Source: Nitrospina sp. (lineage in GTDB: Bacteria > Nitrospinota > Nitrospinia > Nitrospinales > VA-1). From it: a stretch of DNA of 6,155 nucleotides. The stretch is from positions 1 through 6,155 of the forward strand of contig JABJCF010000476.1 in the NCBI GenBank assembly GCA_018665625.1, written 5' to 3'. The notes under the pieces are model-generated. The model made no database searches. It was not told the origin of the DNA and was given only the letters and a program-made list of their open reading frames with translations. The position numbers and the translations under genes were made by a program. Of this stretch, positions 1 through 6,155 are shown piece after piece (position 1 is the stretch's first letter; each line of letters starts with the position of its first letter).

Positions 1-1181
1 ATTATAATATTTAACACAAAAAAGGGTTCTCTTTTATGAGCCCTCAGGTAAGCCGTCTGGCATTGGGAAATTTGACTTAAACATATTCCTACTAAAAAAA
101 TGAATGTAGGGAAAGGGGCCAGTAATCGTTCAGCCAGGGAAATTTTATAAATATTCAATCCATAAATAAAAACCCAGAATGCAATTGCTCCAGAACAGAT
201 GACAAGTAAAGAAGCAATGGACGACCGAAAAAACAATTTGTCTAGCTCAGCATAGTTTTTCTCTACAATTAATATGCCGAATCTGGGGACTTTTGTTGAA
301 ATCCATGCCATTGCCAAACTTGAAAGCGTCATCACTATAGTCCAGGTCATTCCCATTTTTCCTGCCGAAACGGGTCCGTGGAAATGAAATAGGACAGGAG
401 TGTAAATAGAGTAGATAAAATAGTTGAGCAAACCCGCTACTCCTAATCGCCACTGCATGGGCCACATCTCATTTTTCCAGTGTATTACTGAAGAAATTTT
501 CTGACTGAAGAAGGGACGGAAAAAATTCTGGTATCTAATTAATACAAGATATAAAGAGGTTAGCAAAACTGCGGCTGAAGATGCTGACGCCATCCATAAT
601 TCTCCGCCTAAAGACATCACCAACCAAGCGGAGAGAGAACCTACAACTGTTTGAATAAATCGAAAACGGTAAACCGACTCGACCTGATTGCAGCCCTCAA
701 GAAGAGATAAAAATGGCATCACCCACAATTGAAACCCGGCAATGACTACCAATACCAACCAAGGCACCTCCCAATTTATACCAGGTAGTGGTTGTTGCGA
801 TAAAAAAAGGTAGCCACCCGAACCTATTGCAATGATAAAAATGAGGGATACTACTAGATACCATTTAAAAATAAGGCGACCTAAACTTATCAAGCGAGAG
901 AGAGAATTGGGGTCTCCAACTATTTTGCCCTCTTCATCTAGTCGAAGTTGAGCCCATTCATGACTTGCGAACTGAGTCACAACAATATAAAAACCCAGCT
1001 CAACAAAAGATTGAAGGGCAAGTAAACTTAGGAAAGTATAATAAAATCCTTGAACTTCCGGGGACAGGTAAAAGGAAATCAGAAATAGGGTTATAGGGCC
1101 AGCAAATAACGACCATACTTTTGATGAAACAGCGTAGGTTATTCCACGGTCCACTCCAAACCATTTGATTAGATTTTTCAT
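1..1181 (-). CDS. Wzx-like oligosaccharide flippase / polysaccharide biosynthesis membrane protein (3' end cut off)
   Basis: The minus-strand frame is open from an ATG at 1179-1181 to the window edge: 393 codons with no stop, so the C-terminus is missing. The protein is very hydrophobic, with about ten likely membrane segments. The clearest are near residues 25-65, 108-127, 140-162, 180-215, 245-265, 273-295, 330-352 and 363-382. The N-terminus (GVDRGITYAVSSKVW, then a SPEVQGFYYTF segment) and the later STKVPRFGILI...ELDKLFFR region resemble flippase-like proteins of the MOP exporter superfamily found in glycan clusters; this is from memory, not a search. Such proteins move undecaprenyl-linked glycans across the inner membrane. 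The gap to the amidotransferase stop is 37 bases, with no strong ribosome-binding site before the ATG; an in-frame TTG three codons upstream is a poorer alternative. Its place after glycosyltransferase, methyltransferase and amidotransferase genes supports a transport role. It could instead be a membrane protein of unknown role in the same family. Confidence 0.82.
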   Translation of the reverse strand, partial: MKNLIKWFGVDRGITYAVSSKVWSLFAGPITLFLISFYLSPEVQGFYYTFLSLLALQSFVELGFYIVVTQFASHEWAQLRLDEEGKIVGDPNSLSRLISLGRLIFKWYLVVSLIFIIAIGSGGYLFLSQQPLPGINWEVPWLVLVVIAGFQLWVMPFLSLLEGCNQVESVYRFRFIQTVVGSLSAWLVMSLGGELWMASASSAAVLLTSLYLVLIRYQNFFRPFFSQKISSVIHWKNEMWPMQWRLGVAGLLNYFIYSIYTPVLFHFHGPVSAGKMGMTWTIVMTLSSLAMAWISTKVPRFGILIVEKNYAELDKLFFRSSIASLLVICSGAIAFWVFIYGLNIYKISLAERLLAPFPTFIFLVGICLSQISQCQTAYLRAHKREPFFVLNII

Positions 1182-1218
1182 AGTTGGCAAAAGCTTTGGT
1201 TTCTTAAGTAATTGGCTG

Positions 1219-3141
1219 TTATTGTCTTCGGAGCCAAGACTGAAAGGTCAGGGCATTCCACAGAAGGTATTGCCAATTCCATTTTCCGGATAAATGCTCT
1301 TTCCATTTTCGGGATATAACAGAAGCATTCATAAAACCCTCTTTCCGCATAGCAGACTCATTTAACAACTCTTCTGCCCAGTCTCTTAAAGGTCCTCTTA
1401 GCCAAGAGTGAATTGGAACACCAAAACCTGTTTTAGGGCGGTCTACTAGATTATTTGGAACATATTTGTAAAGCAGTTGCTTCAAAAGCCACTTGGATTG
1501 GTTTTCAAAGCTTTTCATATTAAAAGGAAGGCTCCAGGCAAACTCAACAAGTTTGTGATCCAGCAATGGGACCCTGGCTTCCAACCCCACACTCATGCTG
1601 GATCGATCTACCTTGGTTAAAATATCATCTGGCAGATAAGTGAGGCTATCAACAAACATCATTTTTGATTCTGGATTCTTGAAATTTCCCCAGCGGGAAA
1701 AATCTGTAAGTAGTGTTTCTGGCTCCTTGCAATTCTCCACAATGGATTCCGGTCCCATCCAATGGGAAATACCCTGAAGGTAAAGACCTTCGGGGCCGTA
1801 GCTTTTCAGGCAGCTGGCAAGTCGTATAAACTTCTCCCTACTACCAGGGTTATTATTTTTTCCAATTAAGCTTGCTGCCGCATCCAGAGCAAAACCTGGA
1901 ATCAGAGGAATAATCTCAGAAATTGATTTTCGAATGGGGTATGGGAGCCTTCGAATTTTATTCCAGATGTTTTTCCAAACGAAATAACGGTTGTAGCCAC
2001 AAAATAGTTCATCACCTCCATCACCAGAAAGGCTGACTGTAACTTTTTCTCTTGTAAGTTTAGAGAGTAAGAATGTGGGTATTTGTGATGGGTCTGCAAA
2101 CGGTTCGTCAAAAATTGTTGGCAGATCATGAACAACCGATAGCGCGTCCTGGGATGTGACATAGAGTTCTGTGTGGTCTGTGCCGAGATGACTAGCTACT
2201 TTTTTCGCAAAAGGAGCTTCATCGAAATCACTTTCTTGAAATCCGATAGAAAATGTTTTGACCGGTTTATCGCTATTTTTTTGCATTAATGCTGCAATAA
2301 CTGAGGAGTCTATACCACCAGAAAGGAAGGCTCCAATCGATACATCAGAAACCATGCGAAGTCTTACTGCTTCATTTAAAATTGTTTCAAGTTGGGCAAC
2401 AGCATCACCTGTGGACCCCGAGAAAGAATTTTGCACTCCTCGCTCAGCTATTTCACCTAAAGACCAATATTCATGAACCTCTTTACTCTTAGCGGCCAGG
2501 GTAAGAATTTTACCAGGAGGCAATTTAGACACGTTGCAATAAATCGAATGCGGAGCGGGAATATATCCAAAGCGCAGGAGTAGGGCGACCGCTTCTCTGT
2601 CAATTTCCCGATTAAATTTAGGGTGAGCTTTGAAGGCCTTTAATTCAGAACCGAAAATCAGGGTTGACCCTGCCCATCCATAATAGAGTGGCTTGATTCC
2701 CATTCGATCTCTAACAAGGTGGAGCGTCTTTTCTTGTTTATCCCAAAGCGCAAAAGCAAACATGCCTCGGAAGCGGGTCAAGGCATCCCGTAATCCCCAG
2801 TGTTCTATCGCGGCAAGGATTATCTCAGTGTCTGAACGGCCTCTCCAAGAATTAAAACCAAGTTTTAGCAATTCGGTTTTTATTTCAGGAAAATTATAGA
2901 TTTCTCCATTATAGGAAATTACAAACCTTCCATTTGCAGAGGACATGGGTTGATGTCCTTCTTTGGACAGGTCAATAATCGACAAGCGTTGATGCGCAAG
3001 GCCGATTCCATTTTCTGAATCAAACCAAATCCCTGAATCATCGGGACCTCTGTGCTCCAGAGCATTCCCCATTTTCAACAAGGTATCATGTGGGTCAAAG
3101 TTGAAGGATTCAGATGAAAAAAAACCGGCTAGACCACACAT
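1219..3141 (-). CDS. asnB: Asparagine synthase (glutamine-hydrolysing) family amidotransferase
   Basis: This 640-residue protein is full length for the AsnB family and has both domains. The N-terminal class II glutaminase domain begins MCGLAG, so Cys2 becomes the N-terminal nucleophile after Met removal. Glutamine-binding residues appear at Arg52 (HQRLSIID), Asn78-Glu80 (NGEIYN) and Asp104 (SDTE). The C-terminal synthetase domain has the ATP-pyrophosphatase loop SGGIDSS at 274-280, SLSGDGGDELFCGYNRY at 370-386 with the likely catalytic Glu378, DILTKVDRSSM at 506-516, EARVPLLDH at 521-529 and RPKTGFGVP at 568-576. Family chemistry: ammonia from glutamine reaches an acyl-adenylate and yields an amide. 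The substrate is free aspartate in housekeeping enzymes, but homologues in O-antigen clusters (for example WbpS) are thought to amidate uronic acid sugars. The glycan neighbours favour sugar amidation here, by inference. The start is fixed by MCG; AAAGGA lies 10 bases upstream. The symbol denotes the family, not a proven asparagine synthetase. Confidence 0.94.
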   Translation of the reverse strand: MCGLAGFFSSESFNFDPHDTLLKMGNALEHRGPDDSGIWFDSENGIGLAHQRLSIIDLSKEGHQPMSSANGRFVISYNGEIYNFPEIKTELLKLGFNSWRGRSDTEIILAAIEHWGLRDALTRFRGMFAFALWDKQEKTLHLVRDRMGIKPLYYGWAGSTLIFGSELKAFKAHPKFNREIDREAVALLLRFGYIPAPHSIYCNVSKLPPGKILTLAAKSKEVHEYWSLGEIAERGVQNSFSGSTGDAVAQLETILNEAVRLRMVSDVSIGAFLSGGIDSSVIAALMQKNSDKPVKTFSIGFQESDFDEAPFAKKVASHLGTDHTELYVTSQDALSVVHDLPTIFDEPFADPSQIPTFLLSKLTREKVTVSLSGDGGDELFCGYNRYFVWKNIWNKIRRLPYPIRKSISEIIPLIPGFALDAAASLIGKNNNPGSREKFIRLASCLKSYGPEGLYLQGISHWMGPESIVENCKEPETLLTDFSRWGNFKNPESKMMFVDSLTYLPDDILTKVDRSSMSVGLEARVPLLDHKLVEFAWSLPFNMKSFENQSKWLLKQLLYKYVPNNLVDRPKTGFGVPIHSWLRGPLRDWAEELLNESAMRKEGFMNASVISRKWKEHLSGKWNWQYLLWNALTFQSWLRRQ

Positions 3142-3151
3142 GAGGAGAGAG

Positions 3152-3157
3152 TCCTTT
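3152..3157 (-). promoter_or_regulatory. Ribosome-binding site of the amidotransferase gene
   Basis: AAAGGA on the minus strand lies 10 bases before the ATG at 3139-3141. The spacing is at the long end of normal. It supports the MCG start, which the catalytic Cys2 already requires. The 52-base gap around it (3142-3193) holds no other convincing signal. Confidence 0.5.
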
Positions 3158-3193
3158 GGTAATTAGAAGATTAATACAATTATGGAGACGGTT

Positions 3194-4018
3194 TTATTTC
3201 TTTGTGAAAACAAATTGGTTACAACCATGCCCACCCGACATGGTTATCATTTGCGTTAGATTGAAACCCCGTTTGTGGAAAAAATTAAAAACTTCTTCTG
3301 GTTTAGCTACTTCAAAGGGATAGCCTCCCACCCAATCGACTACATCGTGCCACGCCGACATTCCACGACGTTTCTTTCCGTACTCTCGCCATCTTTTAAA
3401 GGGTGTTCCCTTGCAAAAATCCCAGATAGTTAATGGCCCCCAAAGTTTGATGGTGCAGGGAACAAGTATTAAAAATCGTAAAGGCACAGGACAAATATTA
3501 TATAAACGCTTAATCTTTTTCCATACACGACTGGCGCGTCCCTGATCATTGTAAATAGAAATGTATAGAAAACCTTTTTCCTCAATTTTAGAAACAAGAT
3601 TTTCCATCGCCTTCCACATATCCCCTGTATGGTGGAGTACTCCCCAGGAATAAGTCACATCGAAAAAGGGAAGTTGATCGAGAAATTCTTTATCCAGAAG
3701 GCTTCCTTGTTCAATTTTCCAATTATCTGCATTTGGAAAATATCGTTTTTTTAACTCCTGTGTGCAAGCTACACTTTGAGGATCGTAGTCAAAAGAAAAA
3801 ACCCGATCGGCACCCAATCTATAAGCGGCTAAAGAAAAAAGTCCGCTTCCCGAACCTGCATCAAGAAAACTTTTTCCCTTTAGAGAAGAAACTTTTAATG
3901 ATTCCTTTAGAGATTCTTCTGCTTCAAAAATACTCGAATCATCTAAAACCGATAAAAACCTATTCCAGTTTTCTCCAAAGCCAAATCGAACATCGGGGTT
4001 ACTAGTTTTTCCGTTCAT
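3194..4018 (-). CDS. Class I SAM-dependent methyltransferase, likely glycan-modifying
   Basis: The protein has 274 residues from the ATG at 4016-4018. The Rossmann methyltransferase core is clear: SAM-binding motif I DAGSGSG at 53-59, the acidic end of strand 2 in FSFDYDP at 74-80, and a UbiE/UbiG-like motif YSWGVLHHTGDMW at 123-135. The C-terminal third carries a distinct segment, RGMSAWHDVVDWVGGYPFEVA at 218-238, then a helix and MSGGHGCNQFVF. I recall this arrangement from methyltransferases in polysaccharide and secondary-metabolite clusters. The acceptor cannot be read from sequence; a sugar hydroxyl on the nascent glycan is the contextual guess, and a small-molecule or lipid acceptor is possible. 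The ATG lies inside the end of the glycosyltransferase gene (17-base overlap), so translation is probably coupled. A TTG two codons upstream (4022-4024) would add two residues but has no better ribosome-binding site. No transmembrane anchor is evident apart from a hydrophobic stretch near 180-200. Confidence 0.88.
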   Translation of the reverse strand: MNGKTSNPDVRFGFGENWNRFLSVLDDSSIFEAEESLKESLKVSSLKGKSFLDAGSGSGLFSLAAYRLGADRVFSFDYDPQSVACTQELKKRYFPNADNWKIEQGSLLDKEFLDQLPFFDVTYSWGVLHHTGDMWKAMENLVSKIEEKGFLYISIYNDQGRASRVWKKIKRLYNICPVPLRFLILVPCTIKLWGPLTIWDFCKGTPFKRWREYGKKRRGMSAWHDVVDWVGGYPFEVAKPEEVFNFFHKRGFNLTQMITMSGGHGCNQFVFTKK

Positions 4019-5129
4019 TTCCAATTATTTCTAAAATAAGTTTTTCCCACTGGCCCATTACTTTTTCCAGCGAATAAGTTTCAGTAATTTTTTGTGCTTC
4101 ATTTCCTAATTGGTTAGCCCATAACTCGTCTTCCATCAAACGATGAAGGCCTTTTGCGAGATGTTCTTCATCTATACTAGAGATCAGCAACCCATTTTTT
4201 TCGTGAATAATCATTTCACTCGGACCACTGGGGCAGTTGAAGCTAATCACAGGAAGACCACAAGCCATGGCTTCACCTAGAACGTTTGGAAAACCTTCAT
4301 ATCGAGATGACAGCACAAAAATATCTGCTTGCCCCATAGTATAATTATGATCCTGACTCATTCCCTTGAAGCAAACGCGTTCTTTAAGTCCCAGTTCATC
4401 GCGGATCTTTAGTAAGTTTTCTTTTTCTTCTCCCTGACCCCAAATGTGTAGCTGGCAATTTGGGAATTGATTTTCTATTCGGGAAAAAGCTTTAAGGAGC
4501 AAATCAAATCCTTTTTGTTCAACGAGTCGGCCCATTGCCATAATAACCTTGTTTTCCCCACTAGACTTGTCCTTTTTCTCAACTATGGGAACCGCAATTA
4601 TGGGGTTAGAGATTATGCGTGAGATTTTTTGAATGGATGGCGAAAACCACGACATGGCATCTTGAGTTTGAACCACCAGGCAAGATGCCCACCGGTAAAC
4701 CATTAACCTTAATGTGGACCAGAAAATACCTATAGAGTGATATGCCGGGTTTACTCTTTCCGAAACGATGACAGGTATTTTTAGACCGAATGTGGATACC
4801 AAGGTGAGGATATTGCTTAAATCAATAAACGCAATGACAACATCTGGTTTGCTTTTCCGGATTGCACTTCGCAAAATGAAAGGACGCAATAAATGCATGC
4901 AAAGAGTTTTTAATAGTCCTTGCTGATTTCTCATTATGGAAAGGGTACGGCATTTAATCGAAGGATGAAGCTGGTAAAAAGAAGGCTGGCTACCATCATC
5001 AAAAGTCATCAGGGTAATGGCCCAACCTTTTTCGGCGAAATAATTTGCTATGATCGAAAGGACTCTTTGCGCCCCTCCGCCTGACATCTTATATATGACT
5101 AAAGTTAAGCGGAAAAACTGATCATTCAT
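4002..5129 (-). CDS. Glycosyltransferase family 4 (GT-B fold)
   Basis: The protein has 375 residues, the usual length for a GT4 enzyme. The N-terminal acceptor domain has the glycine-rich loop MSGGGAQR at 15-22, followed by the FAEKGWAITLMTFDDG strand. The C-terminal donor domain has MGRLVEQKGFDLLLKAF at 199-215 with Arg201 and Lys206, the expected diphosphate contacts, then LHIWGQGEE at 227-235 and VCFKG at 252-256. The EX7E retaining signature is Glu278 to Glu286 (EGFPNVLGE). The layout resembles the AmsD/PglH-like branch of GT4, so an alpha-linked hexose or HexNAc transferred from a nucleotide sugar to a lipid-linked acceptor at the inner cytoplasmic face is likely; donor and acceptor cannot be read from sequence. 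Its ATG (5127-5129) directly follows the TAG of the SPOR-domain gene, and its end overlaps the methyltransferase start. No strong ribosome-binding site precedes it (GGGAA is 12 bases away), which points to translational coupling. Confidence 0.93.
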   Translation of the reverse strand: MNDQFFRLTLVIYKMSGGGAQRVLSIIANYFAEKGWAITLMTFDDGSQPSFYQLHPSIKCRTLSIMRNQQGLLKTLCMHLLRPFILRSAIRKSKPDVVIAFIDLSNILTLVSTFGLKIPVIVSERVNPAYHSIGIFWSTLRLMVYRWASCLVVQTQDAMSWFSPSIQKISRIISNPIIAVPIVEKKDKSSGENKVIMAMGRLVEQKGFDLLLKAFSRIENQFPNCQLHIWGQGEEKENLLKIRDELGLKERVCFKGMSQDHNYTMGQADIFVLSSRYEGFPNVLGEAMACGLPVISFNCPSGPSEMIIHEKNGLLISSIDEEHLAKGLHRLMEDELWANQLGNEAQKITETYSLEKVMGQWEKLILEIIGNERKN

Positions 5130-5840
5130 CTAAGAAGATTCCCAAGACTCTTTTACAATCTTCCATTGATCTCCTTCGTTCTTCCAGATTAGGATCTTCT
5201 TGCCGACATCAGAAGTTCGATCTGATTTATAATCCTGAGTAAATGACATTTCCACTGCATCGTCTTCGCGTACAATTTGAATGTCGCTGACTTCTATCGA
5301 AATGATGGAACTTTTGCTTAACAACTTTCGACGCTGTGCTTCCCAGTTTTCACGAGACCTCTTGGGGTCTTCAAAGTCCTTTGAGTAAAAGGATAGGTAG
5401 GAAGTAATCTGTTGGGCTTTCCAGGCATTAAGCCAGATCAAAAACTGGGACACTACGATATCTACAGAATCTATCGGTTCTTCTAAATCGGGAGGGCCGC
5501 CTTCTGAAACCAAGACAATAGCCGTGATATCTTGCGCCTTTTTTAAATCCAACACCACCTGGTCCGCTTCATCTTTTGATGGATAAGGTCCAACCCGAAT
5601 TTTGTACCAGCTTGAATCCTCATTTACCTCAATGAATGGCGTGTAGCCTTTCTTTTTAATCTTACTAATAAAGTTTTGGGCGTTTTCCTGTTCTTTGAAG
5701 GAACCCAGTTGTACTACCCATGCGCTGTTGGTTGAGGGGTCGGCGGTATACCCGGTCCCTGTAAAACAGAAGCATATAGATAGGAGAACCCCTAAAAGGC
5801 ATGCTTTATATTGTTTTGGTTGGTCAAGAACGGGAGTCAT
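5130..5840 (-). CDS. Exported SPOR-domain protein with C-terminal Cds6/SnoaL-like domain
   Basis: The 236-residue protein starts at the ATG at 5838-5840. The N-terminus has basic residues followed by a hydrophobic stretch at 13-28 and a possible signal peptidase site after GYTA (33/34); no proper lipobox is seen. A SPOR domain spans about 39-111: AWVVQLGSF at 40-48, then WYKIRVGPYPSKDEA at 78-92. SPOR domains bind peptidoglycan lacking stem peptides and often mark division sites. Residues 125-236 match the NTF2/SnoaL-like domain seen at the end of Cds6-family L,D-transpeptidases: WLNAWKAQQITSYLSFYS at 136-153, W166, and a final WKIVKESW. No transpeptidase catalytic Cys motif is present, so the role is probably binding or scaffolding in the periplasm. 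A GTG 11 codons upstream (5873) would extend the frame, but it lacks a ribosome-binding site and sits almost at the predicted transcription start; the extension also places charged residues ahead of the signal peptide. Confidence 0.87.
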   Translation of the reverse strand: MTPVLDQPKQYKACLLGVLLSICFCFTGTGYTADPSTNSAWVVQLGSFKEQENAQNFISKIKKKGYTPFIEVNEDSSWYKIRVGPYPSKDEADQVVLDLKKAQDITAIVLVSEGGPPDLEEPIDSVDIVVSQFLIWLNAWKAQQITSYLSFYSKDFEDPKRSRENWEAQRRKLLSKSSIISIEVSDIQIVREDDAVEMSFTQDYKSDRTSDVGKKILIWKNEGDQWKIVKESWESS

Positions 5841-5845
5841 GGAAA

Positions 5846-5849
5846 CCCC
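5846..5849 (-). promoter_or_regulatory. Probable ribosome-binding site of the SPOR-domain gene
   Basis: GGGG on the minus strand lies 5 bases before the ATG at 5838-5840. It is off consensus but is the only purine-rich tract near either candidate start, and it favours this ATG over the upstream GTG at 5873. Confidence 0.35.
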
Positions 5850-5881
5850 AATAAAACGGTGGAAGAAAGGCACCGTAATTC

Positions 5882-5911
5882 ATTATAAGGCATTAGTATT
5901 ATTTGAGCCAG
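5882..5911 (-). promoter_or_regulatory. Candidate sigma-70 type promoter for the SPOR-glycan operon
   Basis: A perfect TATAAT -10 box lies at 5882-5887 on the minus strand. The best -35 match is CTGGCT at 5906-5911 (three of six positions) with an 18-base spacer. The predicted transcript would begin near 5875, giving a leader of roughly 35 bases before the ATG at 5840. The location, in the only sizeable intergenic gap and just ahead of the close-packed run of genes, supports it. The weak -35 suggests either modest strength or dependence on an activator. Confidence 0.5.
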
Positions 5912-5935
5912 TCCTGCAAATTCATGGAGGGAAAG

Positions 5936-5965
5936 AATGCTTGATCCTGTTTCCTCGGATGCATT
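5936..5965 (-). terminator. Imperfect hairpin after the redoxin gene, possible weak terminator
   Basis: Downstream of the redoxin stop codon, AATGC pairs with GCATT and, inside that, ATCC pairs with GGAT, with a 9-base loop and a 3-base bulge (CAA) on one side. It is followed by CTTTCCC rather than a run of T, so it is a poor intrinsic terminator. It may slow or partly end transcription from the redoxin gene, or it may be chance. Confidence 0.25.
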
Positions 5966-5980
5966 TACGAGATTCCCCAA

Positions 5981-6155
5981 CTAAAGCATCTTTTTCAGGT
6001 AAGGGACCAACTGGTCCGCGCTTACACCAGGAGCCCTGGCATTCAGGATGCCCTCTTTATCTATAACCAAGACGGTGGGCATTTCTCTTTGCAAATATAC
6101 CTGATAAAAAGATTTCACAGGGTCCATTAAATAAGGAAAACGGACCTTCTCAGGA
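5981..6155 (-). CDS. C-terminal part of a thioredoxin-fold (redoxin / TlpA-like) protein (5' end outside window)
   Basis: The minus-strand frame is open from the window edge to a TAG at 5981-5983 and encodes the last 57 residues. The visible part fits the end of a thioredoxin fold: FPYLMDP, a helix, then QREMPTVLVIDKEGIL. MPT carries the cis-proline that packs against the active site, and the VLVIDKEG strand-turn is typical of AhpC/TSA and TlpA-like proteins. It closes with DQLVPYLKKML, a usual C-terminal helix. The catalytic Cys motif would lie further upstream, so thiol-disulfide reductase and peroxiredoxin-like roles cannot be told apart. A separate promoter and 140 bases separate it from the SPOR-domain gene, so membership in the same operon is uncertain. 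Confidence 0.75.
   Translation of the reverse strand, partial: PEKVRFPYLMDPVKSFYQVYLQREMPTVLVIDKEGILNARAPGVSADQLVPYLKKML

Noticed and set aside
247..465. 72-codon minus-strand open frame inside the flippase-like gene
   Set aside because: It lies in an alternative frame of a continuous 393-codon membrane protein frame, which explains the region better.
1902..2162. Second minus-strand frame inside the amidotransferase gene
   Set aside because: It lies entirely within a well-conserved gene in another frame and shows no recognisable features.
3182..3187. CATAAT-like -10 element (minus strand) ahead of the amidotransferase gene as an internal promoter
   Set aside because: No acceptable -35 lies at 16-19 bases, and A+T-rich sequence makes such matches common.
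3202..3215. Short TTTGT/ACAAA inverted repeat near the end of the methyltransferase gene
   Set aside because: It is A/T-only apart from one pair, lies in coding sequence, and would form too weak a stem to act as a terminator.
3733..4005. Plus-strand open frame opposite the methyltransferase
   Set aside because: It is antisense to the SAM-binding core, whose frame is clearly the coding one; its translation is lysine-rich and low in complexity, as expected of a shadow frame.
5899..5964. 21-codon minus-strand open frame (MHPRKQ...) in the intergenic gap, with GGGGA 9 bases upstream as a possible leader peptide
   Set aside because: It overlaps both the hairpin and the promoter -35 region and ends before the predicted transcription start. 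It has no attenuation-like run of a single amino acid.
6004..6017. Perfect 6-base inverted repeat GGACCA/TGGTCC with a 2-base loop
   Set aside because: It lies inside the redoxin coding sequence, encodes a normal helix, and is not followed by a T tract; probably chance.
5695..6066. Long plus-strand open frame across the SPOR gene start, the intergenic gap and the redoxin tail
   Set aside because: It runs antisense through two genes with recognisable protein families, and its translation shows no domain or plausible composition.

Overview
The window comes from a bacterial chromosome, most likely a Gram-negative. It carries six genes, all on the minus strand, so transcription runs from high to low coordinates. 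Two genes are cut by the window edges: the start of a thioredoxin-fold protein lies beyond 6155, and the end of a flippase-like membrane protein lies beyond position 1. The moderate A+T richness, the SPOR plus Cds6-type envelope protein and the Wzx-like membrane protein all fit a Gram-negative. The sequence alone does not fix the phylum; Nitrospinota or a delta- or gammaproteobacterial relative is only a guess.

Layout in the direction of transcription: (i) 6155-5981, C-terminal tail of a redoxin or TlpA-like thioredoxin-fold protein; (ii) 5980-5841, a 140-base intergenic stretch with an imperfect hairpin and a perfect TATAAT -10 box; (iii) 5840-5130, a secreted or membrane-anchored SPOR-domain protein with a C-terminal Cds6/SnoaL-like domain; (iv) 5129-4002, a GT-B family 4 glycosyltransferase whose ATG directly follows the previous stop codon; (v) 4018-3194, a class I SAM methyltransferase overlapping the glycosyltransferase by 17 bases; (vi) 3141-1219, an asparagine-synthase-family glutamine amidotransferase 52 bases further on; (vii) 1181-1, a polytopic membrane protein resembling oligosaccharide flippases, 37 bases further on.

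Read together, genes iv-vii look like part of a surface-glycan locus (O-antigen, capsule or exopolysaccharide): one enzyme adds a sugar, two may decorate it (methylation and carboxylate amidation), and a MOP-type transporter moves the lipid-linked product across the inner membrane. No polymerase, initiating transferase or nucleotide-sugar enzyme is visible, so the locus must continue outside the window if this reading is right. The SPOR-Cds6 gene at the head of the run links it to peptidoglycan or the periplasm. The small gaps and one overlap suggest an operon driven from the promoter near 5882-5911.

I found no rRNA, tRNA, CRISPR array, insertion sequence or attachment site, and no frameshift in any of the six reading frames. 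The window looks like an ordinary envelope-glycan locus; I see no clearly new system. The most notable point is the tight coupling of a SPOR-Cds6 protein to the glycan genes.
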